Assembly (NCBI GenBank): GCA_031272025.1
Contig: JAISUP010000006.1
Location: 1 to 53,257 of the forward strand
Direction: 5' to 3'
Length of the DNA stretch: 53,257 nucleotides
Source: Bacteroidales bacterium
Lineage (GTDB): Bacteria > Bacteroidota > Bacteroidia > Bacteroidales > WCHB1-69
Every line of letters starts with the position of its first letter. The first letter of the stretch is position 1. The notes beneath the pieces were generated by a model. That model ran no database searches. It had not been told where the DNA came from and worked only from the letters and a program-made list of their open reading frames with translations. Below are positions 31,901 through 41,708 of this stretch, piece after piece. The translations under genes were made by a program, and so were the position numbers.

Positions 31901-33177
31901 TCACCTTGTGTCATGAGCAAATGTTCAAAACCGGCTAACGTGGAAGGTAAATTTTCTACTTTATATCCTTCGGATTGCAATCTTTTGAGCAAGTTGTAGA
32001 GCGAGGGTACGGTTTCCAATCCTTGTGCGGTGAGGGTAGCTTGCCCGGCTCCTTTAAAGTAGTAAATCGCCACCTTCTTGTCTGCATTATTCTTTTTCTT
32101 TAATTTGATAAAATTATGTATAATTTGAGTAAAATTATGGAGTCTTTCGGGAATGCTTTTGAACAAGTAGAGACCGTTAGGGTCAATTTCTTGTGAGGTG
32201 AGCACGTAGGGATAAATAGCCCCGTCTAATTCGGGCATCACGATACTTTGCGATAAGAACCCGCCCGACATTCCTTGCAGGTCGGCTTCCCATTCTTCAC
32301 GTGTTTGCAGCAAAGAGAGCGGCGCGAAAAGTGGAATATTCTGCATTTTTAACCAAGTAATTACCGTGTCTCCTTGCCCCATTGATAGTCGCCCATGCGC
32401 GAAATAAATCACGGCATCGGGCTGTATTTCTTTCAAAAAATCAAGACGTTTCATCAAGGATGACACGGGATAGACGTTGTTGCCTGCTTGCCATAAAGCC
32501 ATGATGAGGCTGTCGATATTGTCGCGGTTACCGCCAAAAGGATCGTTAAAGCCTCCCAAAATGGCTATTTTTGGGGCATTCTTGATATAAAAATGTTTTT
32601 CTTTCAAGTAATTTTCATATTCTGATACGGTTTTAAACGACTTGTCCGCGTCTAAATGATAGAGTACATCAGAGGCGGTTTCGGTAACGGGGGCGGGGGC
32701 GGGTATGAAAAAACGTTTATGGTTGATGTCGCGACGAATATAACGGGCGAGGTTTCGATAGTTGTGCCGGTTCCCGTTGCCGAGATAGCCTTGCACGATT
32801 TGTCGTCGCGTGCTGTCGAGACTGCAAATGTCGTTATCGGGGTTAGTTGCCGCGTACACGTACACAGGGGTTCCTTTGTCGGCAAGTCGTTGCAGGCATG
32901 CCCGCTGCTCGGCGGTGATATTCAACCCCATACCAAAAGCCAACACACAATCGTAGCGTTTGGCTTTACTTATCTTGTCCGTGGGGAGTACCACGTATTT
33001 CACGAAACGGCTGTCATTGGCACGTACAATGTCTGCTACCTGAAACGCCTGAAAATTAACCAACGCCACGCGAGTGGTCGCGGCGGTATAATGCCATAGT
33101 AGCCATAGCCCCGATACGACGATGATGACCGAGATGACAATGCCTGCCATGATGATTTTTTTGCTCTGTTTTATCAT
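28972..33177 (-). CDS. hmuS: CobN/magnesium-chelatase-H-like, membrane-anchored protein; HmuS-like heme utilisation protein
   Basis: CobN motifs 'DALLHFGTHGSLEFTPQKQ', 'GGDAVANPRALPTGHNLYAI'; N-terminal TM 'IIMAGIVISVIIVVSGLWLLW' and C-terminal TM plus basic tail 'WTVAIVILAFCAGILAVLRKRKRQK'. Start set at MIKQSKK. Confidence 0.82.
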   Translation of the reverse strand: MIKQSKKIIMAGIVISVIIVVSGLWLLWHYTAATTRVALVNFQAFQVADIVRANDSRFVKYVVLPTDKISKAKRYDCVLAFGMGLNITAEQRACLQRLADKGTPVYVYAATNPDNDICSLDSTRRQIVQGYLGNGNRHNYRNLARYIRRDINHKRFFIPAPAPVTETASDVLYHLDADKSFKTVSEYENYLKEKHFYIKNAPKIAILGGFNDPFGGNRDNIDSLIMALWQAGNNVYPVSSLMKRLDFLKEIQPDAVIYFAHGRLSMGQGDTVITWLKMQNIPLFAPLSLLQTREEWEADLQGMSGGFLSQSIVMPELDGAIYPYVLTSQEIDPNGLYLFKSIPERLHNFTQIIHNFIKLKKKNNADKKVAIYYFKGAGQATLTAQGLETVPSLYNLLKRLQSEGYKVENLPSTLAGFEHLLMTQGEVLSTYAEGAFDHFLRVGNPALVTKSDYETWAAHDFPTAMYEDIVKTHGDFPGDFMSVHKDGQACIAVARLTLGNIVLLPQPMAALGNDAFAIIHGAKTAPPYPYIVSYLWARHAFEADALLHFGTHGSLEFTPQKQVALSRFDWADRLVGTLPHFYYYTIGNIGESMMAKRRSYATTISYLTPAFMESQTRAQFKLLQDKIQSYYKLEDKNPLRLSISLEIKKIAVKMGLHRDLKLDSLLQKGYTAEEIERLDHFAEEIANEKMTGHLYTLGIPYSTEKIRSTVLAMTVDPIAYSLAHIDKSTNIKKYIEQAKILVHQILNGKNVNDNLIRELARISPKELSEAHTILMSSRPAMPAFAIDNDKTTGNKKNSVSGGHPAWIPKIGKRPTRAQNEQSDINKSKPDNFKETNLTVYSKEQKERARAIVELERALKNILIYKKALEESPEKEIQSLLNALSGGYVAPSSGGDAVANPRALPTGHNLYAINAEATPSETAWEKGVSLVKATLEQYYKQHGDYPRKVSYTFWSSEFIESEGTTIAQVLYMLGVEPVRDAFGRVSDLQLIASADLGRPRVDVVVQTSGQFRDLAASRLALINRAVEMAATATDREYENRVAKSTIETERLLVEQGIVPKEARELSTQRVFGGINGMYGTNIQGMVTAGDRWETEKEIADTYIHNMGAMYGNDKAWGAFHEGLLRAVLHDADMVIQPRQSNTWGALSLDHVYEFMGGLNLAIRDITGKDPEAYFADYRNRYRTRVQELKEAIGVEARTTIFNPAYIKEVMQGEAASAAQITEVVTNTYAWNVMKPKIIDQEMWNKIYSVYVQDEYKLGVEAFFRRVNPQALQEITAVMLETARKGLWIANEEQLTTLARLHADMVREYGSAATGFAGNNKKLQAFIAQKVDPSVADNYKHEIEKMQHVTTNEKNGVVLKKETISTPDTEKVENKIEGWTVAIVILAFCAGILAVLRKRKRQK

Positions 33178-33356
33178 TGGTTTATGTTTTAGAAATAGAC
33201 TTTGCAAAAGTCGGAAAATGCCAAAAACACTCTTATCCCCAAAAGTGAGTAATTTAGGGAGGAAAAATAACTTTTTTGAACATGGACACGCTAAAGCGAT
33301 TTTCAAAAAGATAGGCGTTTCAATGATCAGATGAAGGCTACGGAATCCATTTTCAA

Positions 33357-33980
33357 TTATCTAATCATCAGTGCGTTAAACACAAACCGTACATTGTTTT
33401 CCCGGCGTTCGGCAAGAATTTTCTCTACCTCTTTTTTGCTATTGATGTTCATCACATCTTTGAGCACAGGTAAGGCAATAAAAACCGAAATGTTCAGTGA
33501 TAAAATATTCATCATCAAATTAATAAGTGAAATAGGACGGACATTGCCTTTTTCAATTTCTTCGTTGAGTTTGGTCTCTATTTTGCCCAAAATAACGGAA
33601 ATATGCGGGGCAAGCAGTTCTATAACCAAGTCGCGGTTGGATTTATTTTGCAGAATTTCGTTAAAAACAAAAATGGGCAGTCGCGGTTGCTTTGCCACAA
33701 AATTAAACTGCGCTTCCATCAGTTGGCGTATCATTTGCTCAAACGGTGCATCTTTATCCAAAATGACCACAAAAGATTGAATCAACGACGCGATTTTCTT
33801 TTCAAAAATCATTTGAAACAGTTTTTCCTTCGTGCGGAAATAATAATGCAGCATCGAGTGGCTCACTCCCGCTCTTTTGGCGATAGCAACGGTTTTCGCG
33901 TTACCATAACCCTTGTCTAAAAACTCCTCTTCGGCAGCATTCAAGATCACTTGTTCTGTTGTTAAATCATTGTTTTCCAT
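33357..33980 (-). CDS. TetR/AcrR family transcriptional regulator
   Basis: 'EQVILNAAEEEFLDKGYGNAKTVAIAKRAGVSHSMLHYYFRTKEKLFQMIFE'. Confidence 0.95.
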   Translation of the reverse strand: MENNDLTTEQVILNAAEEEFLDKGYGNAKTVAIAKRAGVSHSMLHYYFRTKEKLFQMIFEKKIASLIQSFVVILDKDAPFEQMIRQLMEAQFNFVAKQPRLPIFVFNEILQNKSNRDLVIELLAPHISVILGKIETKLNEEIEKGNVRPISLINLMMNILSLNISVFIALPVLKDVMNINSKKEVEKILAERRENNVRFVFNALMIR

Positions 33981-34043
33981 TAAATTAAATGTATTTTAGA
34001 AATGATCAAATATTGTTGTTAAACATTATTGTCTAACAATTTG

Positions 34044-34101
34044 CAAAGATACACTTTTTTATCATGATAACCGGATTATTCAATTTTTTCATGTATCTTT
34101 G
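34044..34101. promoter_or_regulatory. Divergent -7 elements: TATCTTTG minus at 34044-34051 (TetR) and plus at 34094-34101 (TPR gene)
   Basis: Exact consensus on both strands. Confidence 0.65.
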
Positions 34102-34145
34102 TACTTGAATTATTATAAATATAATATACAGTATAGTAATAAATT

Positions 34146-35615
34146 ATGTATAATAGCGTGTGTATCTTTGGTCATGACGTGGCATTTTTCAATCATGGGA
34201 GGAAATATTTTCTTTTATTAATGGTTGTGATTTGTGGAATAGCGAATGAGAGTTATGCCCAACGCGGTAACAAGGGAAATAAGGTTACAGTTGAAATTTC
34301 TGACGAGACACGACAACAGTCGGCACGTTTTGCCAACGGGTTAATCGCGTATTATGCTTCTGATTATAACAATGCCGAGAAAGAGTTTCGTTCTGTTATC
34401 GCGCAAAATCCACAAAACGCGTCGGCATTTTACTTGCTTAGTCGAGTACAAACAGCTCGTGATGACCATAATGGAGCATTGTATTATATAGGCGAAGCCC
34501 GCAAACGAGACAAACAAAACGTGTGGTATACCTTAGAGATGGCTACCATTTGCGACCGTATGGGCGACTTTAAACAGTCGGCGAAATTGTGGGAAGAGGT
34601 TTGCAAAATAAAAAACAATAACGAACATTATTTAATTGCCTTGTCTAATGCCTACCTGAATTTGGAAAAATATGCCGAAGTGATTAAAGTGTACGACCGG
34701 ATGGAAAAAATGTTGGGGACAACAGAAGGTATCGTAGAAGCACGGAAAGATATTTATTTACAAGAAAATGACGTGAAAAGTGCCGTGGGAGAGTACGAGA
34801 AATTATGCAAGTTATATCCTTACGAAACCCGTTATTACGTGCAGGCGGCGACTATTTATCTCACCAATAATTATCCCGACAAGGCATTACCCTTGTTAGA
34901 AAAAGCATTGTCTATTGATAAGAATGCTCCTGAGGTGCACCTCGCGTTGGCAAAATACGCGCGAGATAAAGGCAAAAGCGATGACCAAACGCGTTCTTTG
35001 TTTATAGCATTTAAAAGCCCCGATTTGCAGGTGAGCGAAAAAATAGGTATTGTTAGACAACTATACGTGGACGCGACCATGCACAAAGACGATAAGGAAA
35101 TGAAAAATTGTCGCAAACTATTAGAAACCATGCTTGCAGTGCAACCGGAGGCTTATGACGCGTGGGTGATGCTTGCCGGCATACAATTAAATAGAGGCAA
35201 TACCGCCGAAGCCATTGTTGATTACGAGAAAGCCCTTGCTATTGATAATAGCCGTTACACCGTTTGGGAAGCCTACTTGTCGTTGCTGTTTCAACAAAAA
35301 AACTATCAAGAAATAGCGAACAGGGCAGATGAAGTTATAGGACTTTTTCCTACCAATGCAGCCATGCTCTATAACGTGGGACAGGCTTACCTGAAACTGG
35401 TAAAACCCGAAAAAAGTTTAGAATGCCTTTTACAAGCCGAAACTTTTGCTTACGAAAATGTTCTGCTCTCTAACATATACAATGCCAAAGGAGACGCTTA
35501 TCTGCAATTGGATAACAAAAGTGAAGCCGTGAAAGCATGGAAACAAGCCATGAAAAAAGGACTCGACAACCCCGAAATCAGGGGAAAAATAGCCGCGGCA
35601 GAAGGGAATAAATAG
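34146..35615 (+). CDS. Tetratricopeptide repeat protein
   Basis: Multiple TPR units, e.g. 'AVQPEAYDAWVMLAGIQLNRGNTAEAIVDYEKALAI'; N-terminal signal region. Confidence 0.88.
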   Translation: MYNSVCIFGHDVAFFNHGRKYFLLLMVVICGIANESYAQRGNKGNKVTVEISDETRQQSARFANGLIAYYASDYNNAEKEFRSVIAQNPQNASAFYLLSRVQTARDDHNGALYYIGEARKRDKQNVWYTLEMATICDRMGDFKQSAKLWEEVCKIKNNNEHYLIALSNAYLNLEKYAEVIKVYDRMEKMLGTTEGIVEARKDIYLQENDVKSAVGEYEKLCKLYPYETRYYVQAATIYLTNNYPDKALPLLEKALSIDKNAPEVHLALAKYARDKGKSDDQTRSLFIAFKSPDLQVSEKIGIVRQLYVDATMHKDDKEMKNCRKLLETMLAVQPEAYDAWVMLAGIQLNRGNTAEAIVDYEKALAIDNSRYTVWEAYLSLLFQQKNYQEIANRADEVIGLFPTNAAMLYNVGQAYLKLVKPEKSLECLLQAETFAYENVLLSNIYNAKGDAYLQLDNKSEAVKAWKQAMKKGLDNPEIRGKIAAAEGNK

Positions 35616-35656
35616 AAATCAGTGAAAAAATTGCCCCTTTTTTAAAAAAATAATGT

Positions 35657-35664
35657 TATCTTTG
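35657..35664 (+). promoter_or_regulatory. Bacteroidetes -7 element TATCTTTG upstream of 35712 CDS
   Basis: Exact TAnnTTTG match. Confidence 0.6.
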
Positions 35665-35711
35665 CAGTGTCATATTTCGATATGAATGTTAATAAGAAAT
35701 CATGAAGTTTA

Positions 35712-36986
35712 ATGAAGCATAAACCAAAAGGAAACAAATCTGTAATTTGTTGTTTGTTAGGGATATTTTTGTTGTGGGGTAGGGGAGTATCGCAAAATGA
35801 AATACATTCTCCTTATTCAAGTTTCGGGATAGGAATTTTGAGTAACGCGATAAATATTCCACAAGCCTCCATGGGAGGCACGGCATACGCCATGCAAAGT
35901 GCTTATTTTATCAACTATCGAAATCCTGCTTCTTATATCGCGTTTGATTCACTTTCGTTTATTGCCGATGCCGCGTTGTCTGTCGTGAGTAGCACGCTCA
36001 AAAGCGACCTGATTTCTCAAAAAAATTCGTTTGCTCGTTTCAACTACTTAACTATCGGGATTCCCTTGACAAAATATTGGAGTACCAGCGCGGGCATTTT
36101 GCCTTTTAGCGACGTGGGGTATGCTATTCGCGACGAACAAGAAGAGGCTACTTATGTCTATAACGGGAAAGGAGGACTAATGCAATTGTATTGGGGTAAT
36201 GCTTTCCGTCTGGGTAAAGGCTTGTCTGTGGGACTGAATATCTCGTATCTTTTTGGGGATATTACTCATACGCGTATCGCTCAAATACAAGGAGATAACT
36301 ATCTTAATTCATACATAGAGCAGTCGAGAAACACGAATGGAATTTATCTCTCCGGAGGCATACAATATTTTACTGATTTTTCTCCGGTGCATCAAATCGG
36401 GTTAGGTCTTACTTACGAGAGTTCCGCCTATATTTGGGTAAAAAATACCATGCTGTCTCATTTGTTTAGCGGGGAGTATAATATCACGAGTACCACGTTA
36501 GAACCCGTGGATACGGTGCAAAGCAAGGGTAGCATGTATATCCCCTCGACCATAGGTTTTGGAATATCGTACACTTATAAGAAAAAACTCACCGTGGGGG
36601 CGGATGCCACGTGGCAAAATTGGGCACGATATAAATGTATGGGGCAAAGCGATTCGTTGCAAAATAATTTAAACTTGTCGTTAGGCATACAGTTTATCCC
36701 CGACCCGTTGAGTAACAAATTCGTGAAACGAGTACAATTGCGTGCCGGAGCCCGCTATTCGACCGGGTACTTGCAAATAAGAGAAACTGCGGTTAATGAC
36801 TTTGGGGTTACCCTTGGGGTGGGACTCCCTTTGCGTACCTTTAATTCGCACTCTTCCATTAACTTGATGCTGGAATATGGGCAAATGGGTACAACAAAAA
36901 GTCAACTCGTTATGCAACAATATTTTAGAATAAATGTAAGTTTCATACTACAAGAAAAATGGTATCAACGCATGAAAATGGAATAA
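35712..36986 (+). CDS. Putative outer-membrane beta-barrel protein
   Basis: Signal peptide; 'SPYSSFGIGIL...ASMGGTAYAMQ...NYRNPASY', then alternating amphipathic strands. Confidence 0.75.
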   Translation: MKHKPKGNKSVICCLLGIFLLWGRGVSQNEIHSPYSSFGIGILSNAINIPQASMGGTAYAMQSAYFINYRNPASYIAFDSLSFIADAALSVVSSTLKSDLISQKNSFARFNYLTIGIPLTKYWSTSAGILPFSDVGYAIRDEQEEATYVYNGKGGLMQLYWGNAFRLGKGLSVGLNISYLFGDITHTRIAQIQGDNYLNSYIEQSRNTNGIYLSGGIQYFTDFSPVHQIGLGLTYESSAYIWVKNTMLSHLFSGEYNITSTTLEPVDTVQSKGSMYIPSTIGFGISYTYKKKLTVGADATWQNWARYKCMGQSDSLQNNLNLSLGIQFIPDPLSNKFVKRVQLRAGARYSTGYLQIRETAVNDFGVTLGVGLPLRTFNSHSSINLMLEYGQMGTTKSQLVMQQYFRINVSFILQEKWYQRMKME

Positions 36987-37043
36987 AATAAATTTTTATA
37001 AAAAAATATAATTCAAAACAGGTAAAATCATAATATCAGAAAA

Positions 37044-38510
37044 ATGAAAAGAGTATTGTTGTTCATTGCTTTATTTACCGTGTCAGGGTGGCTCTTGGCA
37101 CAACAAAATCCATGTCCTTTCAAATATGGGGCGAACGAGACTGATTCGCTAAGGTGTGTAGAAGATATTAGTGCTTTTCGTGCGTTTTATGCAGCAAAAG
37201 GATATAAAGACATGTATGCTTCATGGCGTGAGGTAGTAACTAAATGCCCGTGTTCGTGGAGCGGGATTTTTTCTTACGCCCCCGTGATGTTCGACAACCT
37301 GATTAAAATGGAACAAGATTCTGCACGCAAACAAATATATATTGATTCTTTGCTTTGGACTTATGAAGTTCGTCATCTTTATTCCCCCCAATTCTTCACG
37401 GAAGGTCAAGGATTGGGAGAAAAAGCCCGTGCCCTTTTGCAATATCGAATGCAAAAAAACAAAGAATTTATTGAAAGCGTGTACGACATATTTAGTCGTT
37501 CGTTAGACATGGAAAAATCAAAAAGTCAGCCAGCCATTATCAATAACTATTTTCAACTGTCAAAAGTTTTAACAGACGCGACAAAAGACACGACCATTAT
37601 TATTGAGGCTTATGAGAAAGTAACGGAATACATTGATGAAGCCATTCATCAAGCATACAAACAATACGAGAAAAATTTGCCCTATTTTGGCAATCTCGAC
37701 ACTGCCTATAATATTCTTCATAACATAGATAAAATGGAATACGACAAGCGTTTTCGCGGTTTGTCGGAAGATACGGCACGACAAATGAAGTTAGTAGATA
37801 ATTATCAAAAGACTCTGAAAAACGTGGAAAATACCTTTACCCCTTACGCCCCTTGCTCGGTGTTGGTACAGGTATATTCCAAGAAAATAGATAATAACAG
37901 AGACAACATGGCTGTACTGCAAAAAATGGTAACTACCATGTGGAAACGCGGGGATTCTACTTGTATAAACTCGGCTGTTTTTCAAGATGCCTTAGAATTA
38001 TTGCATCAATCGCAACCGGGAGCACAAAGCGCGTATCTCATGGGAAATTTTAAACTCAGAAAATTAGAGTACGACCAAGCCATTTCTTATTTTAAAGAAG
38101 CCTTAAACTTGTATGAAACCAACGAACAAAAAGTAGATGTTTATTACACTATGGGACTGACTTATATGTTAAAAGGGGCTGATTTTTACGCGGACGCTCG
38201 CGAGTCGGCTCGCGCGGCTTTGCGTATTAAACCCTCTTGTGGTAAAGCCCATATCTTAATAGGAGATTTGTACGCGATGTCTGCCGGACGTTGTTCGGGG
38301 GGTAATAATTTGCCTTTGGCAAATAACTGGGCAGCGGCAGACCAATACAATCGTGCCGTAGCCGTAGATGCCTCTTGTGCCGCGGCAGCCTCTGAAAAAC
38401 TTAGAAAACTCACTTTCCCTTCTACTACCGACAAACACGCCCGCGGGCTAAATACCGGTGATTCCTATACCGTGGGCTGTTGGATTAACGAAACGACAAG
38501 GGTACGCTAA
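37044..38510 (+). CDS. Secreted TPR-like protein
   Basis: Signal peptide 'LLFIALFTVSGWLLAQQ'; TPR-like 'AQSAYLMGNFKLRKLEYDQAISYFKEALNLY'. Confidence 0.75.
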   Translation: MKRVLLFIALFTVSGWLLAQQNPCPFKYGANETDSLRCVEDISAFRAFYAAKGYKDMYASWREVVTKCPCSWSGIFSYAPVMFDNLIKMEQDSARKQIYIDSLLWTYEVRHLYSPQFFTEGQGLGEKARALLQYRMQKNKEFIESVYDIFSRSLDMEKSKSQPAIINNYFQLSKVLTDATKDTTIIIEAYEKVTEYIDEAIHQAYKQYEKNLPYFGNLDTAYNILHNIDKMEYDKRFRGLSEDTARQMKLVDNYQKTLKNVENTFTPYAPCSVLVQVYSKKIDNNRDNMAVLQKMVTTMWKRGDSTCINSAVFQDALELLHQSQPGAQSAYLMGNFKLRKLEYDQAISYFKEALNLYETNEQKVDVYYTMGLTYMLKGADFYADARESARAALRIKPSCGKAHILIGDLYAMSAGRCSGGNNLPLANNWAAADQYNRAVAVDASCAAAASEKLRKLTFPSTTDKHARGLNTGDSYTVGCWINETTRVR

Positions 38511-38557
38511 CCGTATTTTCAAAAACAATCAGGGATATTATTTAAGAGAGTAAAAGA

Positions 38558-39994
38558 ATGGATGATAGCATGTTAAGTTGTTTAACCCACCCCGTGTATG
38601 CCATCACGGGAGAGGTTGCATCTCAAATGGGAATACGTGCTTTCGCGGTAGGAGGTGTTATTCGTGATGTCTTTCTCCACAGAACATCTAAAGATATTGA
38701 CATCGTGGTGCTTGGAAGTGGAATAGAAGTCGCGGAAGCCGTGGCTAAATCTATTTCCGATAAAATAGAAGTCCATTGTTACAAGAATTTTGGAACAGCA
38801 CAATTCATGTATCACGATGCCAAAATCGAGTTCGTGGGTGCGCGTAAAGAATCCTATAGACCTCATTCACGTAAACCGGTAGTAGAAAATGGCACGATGG
38901 TAGAAGACCTTAAAAGAAGAGACTTTACTATCAATGCTTTTGCCGTGGCTCTTAACGGGAACGAAAAGGGAATGCTCATCGACCTGTTCAACGGGTTACA
39001 AGATTTACACGACAAGATTATTCGTACTCCCTTAGATCCTGATTTTACATTTTCCGATGACCCTTTACGAATGATGCGTGCGGTACGTTTTGCCTCACAA
39101 TTGGGATTTCGTATTTATGACAAGACGTTTAAAGCCATACGCAGGAATGCCGAAAGGTTGGAAATTGTGTCTATGGAAAGGGTTATGGACGAATTTAATA
39201 AAATACTGCTCTCGCCCAAACCCTCCATAGGCATACGATTGTTAGAAGAATCAGGGCTATTGCGGTATTTTTTGCCGCAATTGCTCGACCTGAAAGGGGT
39301 AGAATATATTGAAGGGAAAGGTCATAAAGACAACTTTTTGCATACCTTAGAAGTGGTGGATAAGGTTGCCTTGGCAAGTCGGGATTTGTGGTTATTGTGG
39401 GCGGCATTATTGCACGACATTGCCAAATCGCGAACTAAGAAATACGACCCCGAACACGGGTGGACTTTTCATGGACACGAGATATTGGGTAGTAAAATGG
39501 CGTTTTCTATTTTTAGAAAACTGCATTTGCCCGCGAATGAAAAATTGAAACACGTGCAAAAATTGATTGCTTTACATCTAAGACCTATTGCATTGGTAGA
39601 GGATACTATTACCGATTCCGCCGTGCGTAGGTTGCTCTTTGAAGCAGGAGACGACATTGACGACCTTATGCTATTGTGCGAGGCGGATATCACCTCCAAA
39701 AATCCTGAAAAAGTAAGACGTTTTTTAGATAATTTCGCGAAAGTGCGAGAAAAACTTAAAGAAATAGAAGAAAAAGACCGCCTCCGCAACTGGCAACCTC
39801 CGGTAGATGGAGAACTGATTATGCACACGTTTCAAATCCTTCCATCGCAACCGGTAGGTATTATCAAAACTACAATTAGAGAAGCCATTTTAGACGGTCT
39901 AATTCCTAACGAAAAAGATGCTGCCGTGAAACTTATGATAGAAGAAGGTGAAAAATTGGGACTAACGGTAGTCAACCCGCCCTACGGGATATAG
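38558..39994 (+). CDS. cca: CCA tRNA nucleotidyltransferase / poly(A) polymerase family with HD domain
   Basis: 'AFAVGGVIRDVFLHRTSKDIDIVV', 'RRDFTINAFAVAL', 'AALLHDIAKSRTKKYDPEHGWTFHGHE'. Confidence 0.92.
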   Translation: MDDSMLSCLTHPVYAITGEVASQMGIRAFAVGGVIRDVFLHRTSKDIDIVVLGSGIEVAEAVAKSISDKIEVHCYKNFGTAQFMYHDAKIEFVGARKESYRPHSRKPVVENGTMVEDLKRRDFTINAFAVALNGNEKGMLIDLFNGLQDLHDKIIRTPLDPDFTFSDDPLRMMRAVRFASQLGFRIYDKTFKAIRRNAERLEIVSMERVMDEFNKILLSPKPSIGIRLLEESGLLRYFLPQLLDLKGVEYIEGKGHKDNFLHTLEVVDKVALASRDLWLLWAALLHDIAKSRTKKYDPEHGWTFHGHEILGSKMAFSIFRKLHLPANEKLKHVQKLIALHLRPIALVEDTITDSAVRRLLFEAGDDIDDLMLLCEADITSKNPEKVRRFLDNFAKVREKLKEIEEKDRLRNWQPPVDGELIMHTFQILPSQPVGIIKTTIREAILDGLIPNEKDAAVKLMIEEGEKLGLTVVNPPYGI

Positions 39995-40753
39995 ATATTG
40001 AATGTCTCGGGGATCATAAAAATGAAGAGCCCCATGTATGGTTTCTAATGATAACCGCCCAAAGTCATCTACCCCTAAAACACGTGCTTCTGTTTTTTCC
40101 CCTCTAATAAGATAAGGATGCCATTCGTTTAGCCCATATAAATACGAACTATATTCTGCTTTCAATGCCTCTACTTCTCCTTGCTTTAACTTTTGATAAA
40201 AAACATTGATGTCTTTTTGTAATTGTAACAATAATAACAATATATCCCTATACACTCCATCTTCGGCGAGCAATGAAGTAGGATTGGGTAAGTTTTCGGG
40301 AAACCGGTCTTGATTGATATTGATGCCCACGCCGGCAATGGTATCTATGGTTTTTCCTTGTTGCCAATGGTGACTAATCAATATTCCCGCGATTTTACGA
40401 TGATTCACGTAAATGTCGTTAGCCCACTTAATCTTTACCGGGGAAACAATATACCGGGAAACAAAGGCTCGTACCCCCAAAGAAAATGCCATATTGAATA
40501 AAAATTGTTGCTCTATAGACATGGTAGGCGAAAAATAAAATGAAACCAAAATATTTTTTCCCGCTTGCCCATGCCAAGAATGATTTCCTTGCCCTTTTCC
40601 TGCTTTTTGAAAACACGTGAACAAGCCTGCCCCGTCTGGTAAGGGCGTTCCCGACAAACGATTTTTGGTCATGACCTCGTGTAACAAAAGGTTAGTAGAA
40701 GTACATTCCGAACAAAATAGAAAATTCGTAAAGTTAAGTAATTTTATGGACAT
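39962..40753 (-). CDS. birA: Biotin--[acetyl-CoA-carboxylase] ligase
   Basis: 'CSECTSTNLLLHEV', 'GKGQGNHSWHGQAGKNILVSFYFSP', 'VKIKWANDIYVNHRKIAGILI', 'GVGININQ'. Confidence 0.93.
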   Translation of the reverse strand: MSIKLLNFTNFLFCSECTSTNLLLHEVMTKNRLSGTPLPDGAGLFTCFQKAGKGQGNHSWHGQAGKNILVSFYFSPTMSIEQQFLFNMAFSLGVRAFVSRYIVSPVKIKWANDIYVNHRKIAGILISHHWQQGKTIDTIAGVGININQDRFPENLPNPTSLLAEDGVYRDILLLLLQLQKDINVFYQKLKQGEVEALKAEYSSYLYGLNEWHPYLIRGEKTEARVLGVDDFGRLSLETIHGALHFYDPRDIQYLYPVGRVDYR

Positions 40754-41019
40754 TTATTATAAGGCACTTTTAAAAATTATTTTTTTTACCCAAGCCAAAG
40801 TTCCCATTTAAAACTTGGTGTAATTTTTTTGCAAAGGTAACCTTTTTTTATCACGAAGCACTTCAAATGGGAAAAAAATAAGTTTTCCCTATTTATAGTT
40901 ACTGCCTTTTACGATTATCCCTTTTTATTGTGAAAAAAGGACTTTCTTTTTTTTTGTTTCTTTGCAATGTCAAAATCCAAAGACCAAATTTTATGCAATC
41001 AAATAAAAATAAAATAAAA

Positions 41020-41622
41020 ATGAAGACCAAATTTCTTTTCACTTTGACAGTTATATGCTTGTCTTTATGGGTATTTTCTTGTCATAAAGATGATGAAGAC
41101 AAAACTACGACAGATACTTCCGAGAGAAGTGTTGTTGTTCATTCTACCGATTTCGAGTCGTGGCATTATTTCTCGTTCAAAACCGGGGCGGAGGTTCCAC
41201 AGTCGGAAGTGGGCGACTACGAAGCGAGTAAGCAAAAGACCAATTGGGATATTGCTTTTCACCGGGGCGATATCAGGACTAATAGTGGCGCGTCGGGCAT
41301 GGGACAAGGGGGTGCCATTAAATTGAATGTTAAAACTATTGCCGAAGTTGTTGCTATTCCCGAAACCGGCTTTGCCACCGATGAGTCGGCAAAAATCATG
41401 ATTAGCATGTCGGCAGATGGTTACGTTGAGCAATCGAAGAATATGGTGCTTGCCGATTGGTACGCGAGCGAAGGGATGCCCCCGACTTACGTGGTTAACC
41501 AACACGTGTATGCCATTAAAACTGCCGATGGTACGGTTGCCGCGGTAATATTTACAGACTATACCAACGAGGAAGGACAAGGCGGTCACGTCTCTTTTTC
41601 CTACCGGTACCCCATACAATAG
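41020..41622 (+). CDS. hmuY: HmuY-family heme-binding lipoprotein
   Basis: Lipobox 'LWVFSCHKD'; 'VVHSTDFESWHYFSFKTGAEV', 'TNWDIAFHRGDIRTNSGASGMGQGGA'; directly upstream of a TonB receptor. Start set at MKTKFLF. Confidence 0.9.
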   Translation: MKTKFLFTLTVICLSLWVFSCHKDDEDKTTTDTSERSVVVHSTDFESWHYFSFKTGAEVPQSEVGDYEASKQKTNWDIAFHRGDIRTNSGASGMGQGGAIKLNVKTIAEVVAIPETGFATDESAKIMISMSADGYVEQSKNMVLADWYASEGMPPTYVVNQHVYAIKTADGTVAAVIFTDYTNEEGQGGHVSFSYRYPIQ

Positions 41623-41642
41623 GTGTTATTAATTATGTTGTG

Positions 41643-41667
41643 AAAGGGGGACTCAAAATCCCCCTTT
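41643..41667 (+). terminator. Hairpin between hmuY and hmuR (AAAGGGGGA-ctcaaaa-TCCCCCTTT)
   Basis: Perfect 9-bp stem, 7-nt loop, then 'tatttaaa'. Confidence 0.75.
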
Positions 41668-41708
41668 TATTTAAAGCGATTTTAAAACAAGTTTAAAACA
41701 AGTGTAAA

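Noticed and set aside
28972-33177. Cobaltochelatase CobN for de novo B12 synthesis
   Set aside because: Two membrane anchors and no adjacent cobalamin biosynthesis genes fit HmuS better, although phylogeny is needed.
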